DNA from: Frankiales bacterium
Lineage (GTDB): Bacteria > Actinomycetota > Actinomycetes > Mycobacteriales > SCTD01
NCBI GenBank assembly: GCA_004299215.1
Contig: SCTD01000061.1
Coordinates: 1-7,096, forward strand
Length of the DNA stretch: 7,096 bases
Direction: 5' to 3'
Part shown: piece after piece, positions 1 through 4,697 of the stretch
How the letters are laid out: every line of letters starts with the position of its first letter
Position numbering within the stretch: the stretch's first letter is position 1
The notes under the pieces: generated by a model
Database searches by the model: none
Told to the model about the DNA's origin: nothing
The model's input: only the letters and a program-made list of their open reading frames with translations
Position numbers and translations under genes: made by a program

Positions 1-1211
1 AAGCGGTGGATCACCGTGGTGGCGCGCTCCTGGACCTTCTGCCGGCGGGGGCGGTCCTCCCAGCGGCGCGGCTCGATGCGGTCGCAGCGCTTCAGGTCGT
101 CGGCGAAGTGACCCTCGAGCTGCCGGGCGATCGCCGGGTCGAGCACGGTGAGGACCACCTCCTCGTCGAGCTGCATCGAGCGGCGGTTCATGTTGGCGCT
201 GCCGATGACCGAGGCGATCCCGTCGATGGTCATCACCTTGGCGTGCAGCATCGACGGCTGGAACGCCCAGATCCGCACCCCGCCCTCGACGAGGGTCGAG
301 TAGATCGACTCGCTGGCCAGCTGGCAGACCCGCTTGTCGGCGTGCGGCCCGGGCAGCATCACGTCCACCTCGACGCCGCGCGCGACTGCCTCGCAGAGCA
401 GCGTCTGGAAGGAGTCGTCCGGCACGAAGTACGCCGTCATCATCTGCAGCGACTCGCGCGCCGACTCGATCATCACGCGGAAGACGGTGGCCATGTCGTT
501 CCAGCCCACGCTCGCGCTGCCCCGCGCGACCTGCACGATCGACCCGCCGTCGACCGGTGAGTGCTCGGGGAAGGTCCGGTGCTCCTCGATCAGCGGGTGG
601 CCGGTCTCGGCCCAGTTCTGCGCGAACGACGCCGAGAGCCCGTCCACCGCCGGCCCCACGACGCGTACGTGGGTGTCCCGCCACTCGCCCTCGTTCCGGG
701 CGTCGCCGCACCACTCCTCGGCGATCCCGACTCCGCCGGTGAAGCCGACGCGCTCGTCGCAGATGAGGACCTTGCGGTGGGTGCGGTGGTTCTGCTTGAG
801 CGGCGACGTGAGCTGCGCGATCGAGAGCGGCTTGCGGAACCACTCGACCTGCACGCCGCAGCCGGTCATGCGGTCGATCAGCTCCTTGTCGATGAGTCTC
901 CCCCCGACGGCGTCGATGAGGACCCGCACCGTCACGCCGGCGGTCGCCCGCTCGGCCAGCGCGTGGGCGAACTCGTGCGCGATGTCGCCCTTCCAGTAGA
1001 CGAAGGTGAGGAAGTCGATCGTGCGCTCCGACGCCCGAATCGCGTCGAGCATCGCCGGGAAGATCTGGTCCCCGTTGCGCAGGACGGTCAGCTCGTTGCC
1101 CTCGCTGGCCGGGATGCCCAGCAGCCCCTCCAGCCGGCGGCGCAGCTCCCGCAGCCGCTCGTCGACAGTCGCCCCGGGGCCGGGGGGCGTGCTCGTTCCA
1201 GGGGCCGCCAT
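1..1211 (-). CDS. Phospholipase D-family cardiolipin synthase-like protein (ClsB type), C-terminus cut by window edge
   Basis: The 403 codons visible before the left edge contain both HxKxxxxD signatures of the phospholipase D superfamily: HRKVLICD with H145, K147 and D152, followed by a GFTGG segment, and HAKVMTID with H323, K325 and D330, followed by GSANMNRRS. In this family the two histidines form one active site that transfers phosphatidyl groups; in cardiolipin synthases the product is cardiolipin at the cytoplasmic membrane. There is no signal peptide or N-terminal transmembrane hairpin, so it resembles soluble ClsB-like enzymes (about 410 residues) more than membrane-anchored ClsA. 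Little is therefore likely to be missing at the C-terminus. The ATG is well supported: GAGGAGGTG lies about 6 bases upstream on the minus strand. It is transcribed divergently from the gene at 1298. The exact substrate is inferred; another PLD-type phosphodiesterase is possible. Confidence 0.9.
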   Translation of the reverse strand, partial: MAAPGTSTPPGPGATVDERLRELRRRLEGLLGIPASEGNELTVLRNGDQIFPAMLDAIRASERTIDFLTFVYWKGDIAHEFAHALAERATAGVTVRVLIDAVGGRLIDKELIDRMTGCGVQVEWFRKPLSIAQLTSPLKQNHRTHRKVLICDERVGFTGGVGIAEEWCGDARNEGEWRDTHVRVVGPAVDGLSASFAQNWAETGHPLIEEHRTFPEHSPVDGGSIVQVARGSASVGWNDMATVFRVMIESARESLQMMTAYFVPDDSFQTLLCEAVARGVEVDVMLPGPHADKRVCQLASESIYSTLVEGGVRIWAFQPSMLHAKVMTIDGIASVIGSANMNRRSMQLDEEVVLTVLDPAIARQLEGHFADDLKRCDRIEPRRWEDRPRRQKVQERATTVIHR

Positions 1212-1297
1212 GGGCCACCTCCTCAGGGGTTCGTTGCACGCGCCGTACCCACTCGTCAGGCCGTGTGACATCCACTGCTCATCCGTAGTCTGCTCCC
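1212..1297. promoter_or_regulatory. Divergent intergenic region between PLD gene and small helical protein gene
   Basis: These 86 bases separate two genes that start in opposite directions, so both promoters should lie here or slightly inside the genes. The minus-strand half carries the strong PLD Shine-Dalgarno (GAGGAGGTG). A minus-strand -10 for the PLD gene is not clear; TACGGC and TACGGA are weak candidates. The plus-strand promoter is listed separately. No extended inverted repeat indicating a shared operator was seen. Confidence 0.55.
1265..1297 (+). promoter_or_regulatory. Putative leaderless promoter for the 1298 gene
   Basis: TAGTCT at 1286-1291 matches the actinobacterial -10 consensus TANNNT. 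It ends six bases before the GTG at 1298, which places the expected transcription start at the start codon itself. GTGACA at 1265-1270 matches the TTGACA -35 in five of six positions, with a rather short 15-base spacer. No Shine-Dalgarno precedes the GTG, as expected for a leaderless mRNA. The assignment rests on motif position only. Confidence 0.5.
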
Positions 1298-1798
1298 GTG
1301 GCACGCATCCCCGGCATCGACAGCCTGCTCGGGCTGCTCCAGGCGCAGACCGAGGCGCTCGCCCAGCTGCCGTCGGCGGTGTCCTCGCTGACCGGCGCGG
1401 TGCGTCAGCTCGGCGACGTCGTCGGGGAGGCGCGCGAGACGCTCGCCGCCGTGCACCGGCTGGCGCTGCGGATGGACGCCATGGCCGAGGAGCTCGAGGA
1501 GCCGATGCGCGCGCTCGCCCCCGGGCTGCAGCGGCTGGCGGTCGTGCTCGACGACCCGGTGATCGACGAGATCCCGGACACGCTCCGCAAGGTGCAGGGC
1601 GACGTGCTGCCGGTCCTCCGTACCCTGGCCGACACGCACGAGCGGGTCGCGTTCATCGCCGGGAGCACCGAGCGGATCATGACGTTCGTCGACGAGACCA
1701 GCCGCACCATCGCCGGCCTGCCGGGGGCCGCGCTGCTCGGCCGCCGCCGTCCGGGGACGACCCGGATCGTCACCGAGGTGACGGACCCGCAGGACTAG
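1298..1798 (+). CDS. Conserved hypothetical helical protein, leaderless GTG start
   Basis: The 166-residue product has no signal peptide or membrane segment. It is rich in Ala, Leu, Glu and Arg with a heptad-like pattern over about residues 5-130, suggesting long amphipathic helices or a coiled coil. Conserved-looking blocks include EEPMRALAPGLQRLAVVLDD and a C-terminal GLPGAALLGRRR followed by a short charged tail. I recall similar small helical proteins in other actinobacteria, sometimes misnamed as a ribulose-bisphosphate carboxylase subunit, but I cannot confirm this and see no Rubisco features. GTG at 1298 is chosen because the -10 fits leaderless initiation and no ribosome-binding site is present. 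Its TAG overlaps the stop codon of the convergent DUF3151 gene. Function unknown; a membrane-surface or scaffolding role would be speculation. Confidence 0.75.
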   Translation: MARIPGIDSLLGLLQAQTEALAQLPSAVSSLTGAVRQLGDVVGEARETLAAVHRLALRMDAMAEELEEPMRALAPGLQRLAVVLDDPVIDEIPDTLRKVQGDVLPVLRTLADTHERVAFIAGSTERIMTFVDETSRTIAGLPGAALLGRRRPGTTRIVTEVTDPQD

Positions 1799-2211
1799 CT
1801 CAGGGCCTCGACGGCGGCCGGGTCGCTGTCGGCCAGGAACTGGCGCACGCGCGCCGCCTCCTCGTCCTCGCCGATCGCACCGGCCGCCTGGCCGAGCGCG
1901 TGCAGCGCCCGCAGGAAGCCCTGGTTCGGGGCGTGCGCCCACGGCACGGGTCCGTACCCCTTCCAGCCGGCGCGGCGCAGCGCGTCCAGCCCGCGGTGGT
2001 AGCCGGTGCGGGCGTACGCGTAGGCCTCGACGAAGGCACCGCGCTGGTACGCCTGCTCGGCCAGGACCGCCCAGGCCAGCGAGCTGGTCGGGTGCGCGGC
2101 CGCGACGTCCGCGGGGTCGCCGCCGCGCTCGAGCAGGTCGCGCGGGGCGGGCTCCTCGGGGAGGAAGGTGGGCGGGGGACCGCCGAGCAGGTCTCGACCG
2201 GTGATGCTCAT
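1795..2211 (-). CDS. DUF3151 family protein
   Basis: The 138-residue protein matches my memory of the actinobacterial DUF3151 family along its whole length. It has an N-terminal LLGGPPPTFLPEEP block (residues 8-21), AAAHPTSSLAWAVLAE (37-52), AYAYARTGYHRGLDALRR (63-80), GWKGYGPVPW (82-91), NQGFLRALHALG (96-107) and a C-terminal RQFLADS. The helical, tetratricopeptide-like look of the middle is an impression only; no biochemical function is known to me. The ATG at 2211 has AGGA seven bases upstream and begins the conserved N-terminus; reading farther upstream would run into rpf. It lies 14 bp after the rpf stop on the same strand, so co-transcription is likely. Genes of this family occur near class II aldolase genes in other actinobacteria, as here. 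Confidence 0.88.
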   Translation of the reverse strand: MSITGRDLLGGPPPTFLPEEPAPRDLLERGGDPADVAAAHPTSSLAWAVLAEQAYQRGAFVEAYAYARTGYHRGLDALRRAGWKGYGPVPWAHAPNQGFLRALHALGQAAGAIGEDEEAARVRQFLADSDPAAVEALS

Positions 2212-2225
2212 GCCCCCATCCTGCG

Positions 2226-3158
2226 TCAGGGCGTGACCGGCGCGGTCCAGGCGAGGTCCCACAGCTGCTGGTCGACGGTGCCGGGCGCGGTCGCGGCGCC
2301 CTTCTCGGCGGCGAAGCGCGCCGCCACCCGGGCGCTCTGCGGGCCGAAGTGGCCGTCGACGGCGATGTCCCAGCCGCGGCTGTCCATCTGCCGCTGCCAC
2401 GCCTCCACCGAGGGGAGCTTCACCTGGCGGTCGGCGACGGTGATGACGTGCCCGTCGAACCGCGGCGTGGTCGGCAGGGCGAGCGCCGTCTCGGTGGCGC
2501 CGGGCATGGGCACGAGGAGCAGCTCGCGCTGGACCGCCGTCTCCAGGCGCACCGCCGCGATCTTCGCGGCGGCGAGGCGGGCGGCAGCGGCCTTGGCGGC
2601 GGCGGCCTGGGCAGCCTGCTGCGCAGCGAGCCGGGCGGCCCGGCTGCGGCTCGCGCGCTCGGCGGCGGCGCGTCGCTCGGCCCGGGTCCGGGTCGGGGCT
2701 GCCTGCGTGGTGGACGTGCGCGCGCTCGCGCTGACGCTGCCCGAGCCGCTGTAGCCGCCGTCACCGGACAGGCCGAGCTTGCGGGAGCAGGCCGGCCACG
2801 GCTGCCAGCCGCGCTGGCTGTGCAGCTTCTGGCCGGCGGAGATCTGGGTCGCCTTGGAGTGCTGGTGCGGGTAGCCGCTGAAGCCGAGCCCGCGCCAGGT
2901 GGCCAGGTTGAACTGGATCCCGCCGTAGTAGCCGTTGCCGGTGTTGATCGACCAGTTGCCGCCGCTCTCGCACTGGGCGAGCCGCTCGAACTGGGCCACG
3001 GTGCCACCGGCGGAGGCCGGGGAGGACAGCAACGCGGCATCGGTCACGGCGAGCGCCGCGGTCATGCCGCCGGCGACCAGGACCGGGCCGGCCTTGGACG
3101 CCTTGGCGTGCCGGGCGTGCTTGCGCGGGAAGAGGGCGGCGGACAGCTGGGCAGACAC
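2226..3158 (-). CDS. rpf: Resuscitation-promoting factor (Rpf) with C-terminal peptidoglycan-binding domain
   Basis: This 310-residue secreted muralytic enzyme should cleave peptidoglycan outside the membrane, as Rpf proteins do in cell-wall turnover and exit from dormancy. Residues 1-50 are a long basic-then-hydrophobic signal peptide ending near SSPASA. Residues 53-130 are the lysozyme-like Rpf domain: the catalytic glutamate is E64 in CESGG, C63 and C124 fit the conserved disulfide, and GNGYYGGIQF and ATWRGLGF are the family hallmarks. Residues 150-213 are an Ala/Arg-rich linker, probably helical. Residues 250-305 look like PG_binding_1, with AVDGHFGPQSARVAARF as the core. The start is GTG; AGGA lies 11 bases upstream, slightly far, but no closer in-frame start exists. 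A c-di-AMP riboswitch precedes it and DUF3151 follows after 14 bp. The Rpf domain is certain; the C-terminal assignment is by motif. Confidence 0.95.
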   Translation of the reverse strand: MSAQLSAALFPRKHARHAKASKAGPVLVAGGMTAALAVTDAALLSSPASAGGTVAQFERLAQCESGGNWSINTGNGYYGGIQFNLATWRGLGFSGYPHQHSKATQISAGQKLHSQRGWQPWPACSRKLGLSGDGGYSGSGSVSASARTSTTQAAPTRTRAERRAAAERASRSRAARLAAQQAAQAAAAKAAAARLAAAKIAAVRLETAVQRELLLVPMPGATETALALPTTPRFDGHVITVADRQVKLPSVEAWQRQMDSRGWDIAVDGHFGPQSARVAARFAAEKGAATAPGTVDQQLWDLAWTAPVTP

Positions 3159-3171
3159 AGGCGATGGGGTC

Positions 3172-3346
3172 CTCTCCTCACGCCTGCGGGGTCAGCTGTC
3201 GGGTTCAGGTCGGAGAACCTGGCCTCTCGCGAGGCTTCACCCCGAGGTCTCGCACGCGAGACCGGTGGGACGTGTGGGTCCCCCGCTCCTGTCCCCGGCT
3301 GTGCAGGGTGACCGGGCTCCCCGGGACAGGACTCGGCGGGAGGGAG
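3172..3346 (-). promoter_or_regulatory. ydaO-type cyclic-di-AMP riboswitch in the rpf leader
   Basis: Read on the minus strand, the leader shows the conserved ydaO landmarks in order: CGCCGAGTCC at the 5' side, GAGCGGGGGACCCA, GGGGTGAA (complement of 3236-3243), and a 3' block GAACCCGACAGCTGACC (complement of 3190-3206) followed by CGCAGGCG. Supporting helices are an 8-bp stem between 3323-3330 and 3288-3295, a perfect hairpin at 3246-3263, and a GCGA-tetraloop hairpin at 3222-3235. Closing stem P1 pairs 3335-3342 with 3177-3184. It can be extended to pair 3335-3346 with 3172-3184 (one mismatch, one bulge), covering the rpf Shine-Dalgarno. This class binds c-di-AMP and is known upstream of actinobacterial rpf genes, generally lowering expression. 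Class assignment is from recalled consensus; boundaries are approximate. Confidence 0.88.
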
Positions 3347-3377
3347 CCGGCGCCGCCTCTGACGAGGTGGCTCCGGA

Positions 3378-3383
3378 AAGATA
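3378..3383 (-). promoter_or_regulatory. Putative -10 element for the riboswitch/rpf transcript
   Basis: On the minus strand TATCTT fits TANNNT and lies in the only AT-rich patch between fba and the riboswitch. A start six or seven bases downstream (about 3371) would give a leader of roughly 210 nt holding the whole aptamer. No good -35 is seen at 16-18 bases spacing (TACCGA and its neighbours), so the promoter may be extended, activator-dependent or use another sigma factor. Confidence 0.45.
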
Positions 3384-3404
3384 ACGGATCGATGACGAGA
3401 TCGG

Positions 3405-3420
3405 TAGGGGGACGGCCCTA
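3405..3420 (-). terminator. Weak hairpin overlapping the fba stop codon
   Basis: TAGGG and CCCTA form a 5-bp stem with a six-base loop, starting at the fba stop codon. There is no U-tract and the stem is short, so termination here is doubtful and read-through from fba into the rpf leader is possible. Confidence 0.2.
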
Positions 3421-4440
3421 CGTGAGTCGCGTGCCCGCGCTGCGCAGGTCCTCGCAGGCGCGCACGACGCGCGCTGCCATGCCGGCCTCGGCCGCCTTCC
3501 CCCAGGACCGGGGGTCGTACAGCTTCTTGTTGCCGACCTCGCCGTCGACCTTCAGCACCCCGTCGTAGTTCTGGAACATGTGCGCCGCGACCGGGCGGGT
3601 GAAGGCGTACTGGGTGTCGGTGTCGACGTTCATCTTGACGACGCCGTAGTCGAGGGCCTCGCGGATCTCCTCCAGCAGCGAGCCCGAGCCGCCGTGGAAG
3701 ACCAGGTCGAACGGCTTGTCCTTGCCGACCTTCGCGCCGACCGCGTCCTGGATCTCGCGCAGGATGGTCGGCTTCAGCTTGACGTTGCCGGGCTTGTAGA
3801 CGCCGTGGACGTTGCCGAAGGTCGCGGCGAGCATGTAGCGGCCCTTCTCCCCGGTGCCGATGAGCTCCGCCGTGCGCAGCGCGTCCTCGGCGGTCGTGTA
3901 GAGCTTCTCGTTGATGGCGTTCTCGACGCCGTCCTCCTCGCCGCCGACGACGCCGATCTCGAGCTCCATGACGATCTTCGCCGCCGCGCACTTCTCCAGC
4001 AGCTCCTGCGCGATCGACAGGTTCTCCTCGAGCTCGACGGCCGAGCCGTCCCACATGTGCGACTGGAACAGCGGCTCCCGCCCCGCGTCGACGCGCTCCT
4101 GGCTGATGGCGATCAGCGGGCGCATGTAGCCGTCGAGCTTGTCCTTGGGGCAGTGGTCGGTGTGCAGGGCGATCTGCACGTCGTAGGCCTTCGCGACGTG
4201 GTGCGCGTACTCCGCCAGCGCGGTCGCGCCGATCACCATGTCCTTGACGGTGCTGCCGGAGAGGTACTCCGCGCCGCCGGTCGAGACCTGGACGATGCCG
4301 TCGGACTCCGCCTCGGCGAAGCCGCGGAGCGCGGCGTTCAGCGTCTGCGAGCTGGTGACGTTGATCGCCGGGTACGCGAAGCGGCCCGCCTTCGCCCGGT
4401 CGAGCATCTCGGCATAGGCCTCGGGGGTGGCGATCGGCAC
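3418..4440 (-). CDS. fbaA: Class II fructose-bisphosphate aldolase
   Basis: This 340-residue cytoplasmic zinc enzyme interconverts fructose-1,6-bisphosphate with dihydroxyacetone phosphate and glyceraldehyde-3-phosphate in glycolysis and gluconeogenesis. It closely resembles the Mycobacterium tuberculosis enzyme (about 344 residues) throughout, starting at PIATPE.YAEML. HTDHC holds catalytic D95 and zinc ligand H96; further zinc ligands are H212 in NVHGVYKPG and H249 in FHGGSGS. NVDTDTQYAFTRP (271-283) is the phosphate-binding region and EIGVVGGEEDG (161-171) the family signature. The GTG at 4440 is preferred over an in-frame ATG at 4485: the homologous N-terminus begins there, and AGGAG lies seven bases upstream. 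Its promoter must lie in 4441-4697, shared with the divergent gene. A riboswitch-controlled rpf follows on the same strand after 259 bp. Confidence 0.97.
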   Translation of the reverse strand: MPIATPEAYAEMLDRAKAGRFAYPAINVTSSQTLNAALRGFAEAESDGIVQVSTGGAEYLSGSTVKDMVIGATALAEYAHHVAKAYDVQIALHTDHCPKDKLDGYMRPLIAISQERVDAGREPLFQSHMWDGSAVELEENLSIAQELLEKCAAAKIVMELEIGVVGGEEDGVENAINEKLYTTAEDALRTAELIGTGEKGRYMLAATFGNVHGVYKPGNVKLKPTILREIQDAVGAKVGKDKPFDLVFHGGSGSLLEEIREALDYGVVKMNVDTDTQYAFTRPVAAHMFQNYDGVLKVDGEVGNKKLYDPRSWGKAAEAGMAARVVRACEDLRSAGTRLT

Positions 4441-4697
4441 GGCGGGTCTCCTCGTGGGACGGGTCAGCGGTCTGCCGCCGAGCATGCCAGAGGGACCGGA
4501 ACCCGCCCCGGGTCCGGCTCAGGACCGGTCCGCCGGGTGCCGAAGCCGAGAGGGCGGACGTCGCCGGGCGACGACGCTCCCGATCGGTCGCAAAGCGGTC
4601 ACGCTCCTGTGAGTCGGCTGACGGCGAGGGCCGGGACGGGTAGAACGGGCTGTCGGCGAGTGCCGGCGCTCCCGACACGCTCTCCGGAAGGCACGGC
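4441..4697. promoter_or_regulatory. Divergent intergenic region between fba and the secreted repeat protein
   Basis: These 257 bases hold no credible gene. The fba side carries the Shine-Dalgarno GAGGAG just upstream of its GTG, and a strong hairpin at 4496-4517 (two stem segments, a one-base bulge and a GC loop) that would lie in the fba leader if transcription starts beyond it. A perfect 10-bp palindrome GGACCGGTCC is at 4522-4531; its role, if any, is unknown. A convincing minus-strand -10 for fba was not found. The plus-strand promoter is listed separately. Confidence 0.5.
4618..4646 (+). promoter_or_regulatory. Putative housekeeping-type promoter for the secreted repeat protein
   Basis: CTGACG at 4618-4623 matches TTGACG in five of six bases. 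A 17-base spacer separates it from TAGAAC at 4641-4646, which fits TANNNT except for the last base. Transcription would start near 4653, giving a leader of about 45 nt that carries GGAAGG six bases before the ATG at 4698. Confidence 0.5.

Noticed and set aside
1264..1279. TGTGACATCCACTGCT as a CRP/GlxR-type operator
   Set aside because: Only one half-site (TGTGA) is present; the second half (TCACA) is missing.
6..2754. Several plus-strand open frames opposite the PLD, DUF3151 and rpf genes
   Set aside because: They are antisense to genes with clear catalytic motifs, have low-complexity composition, and some cross gene boundaries. These are shadows of high-GC coding DNA.
4441..4485. ATG at 4485 as an upstream start for fba
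   Set aside because: It would add 15 residues (MLGGRPLTRPTRRPA) absent from known aldolases, while GTG at 4440 has a good Shine-Dalgarno and matches the family N-terminus.
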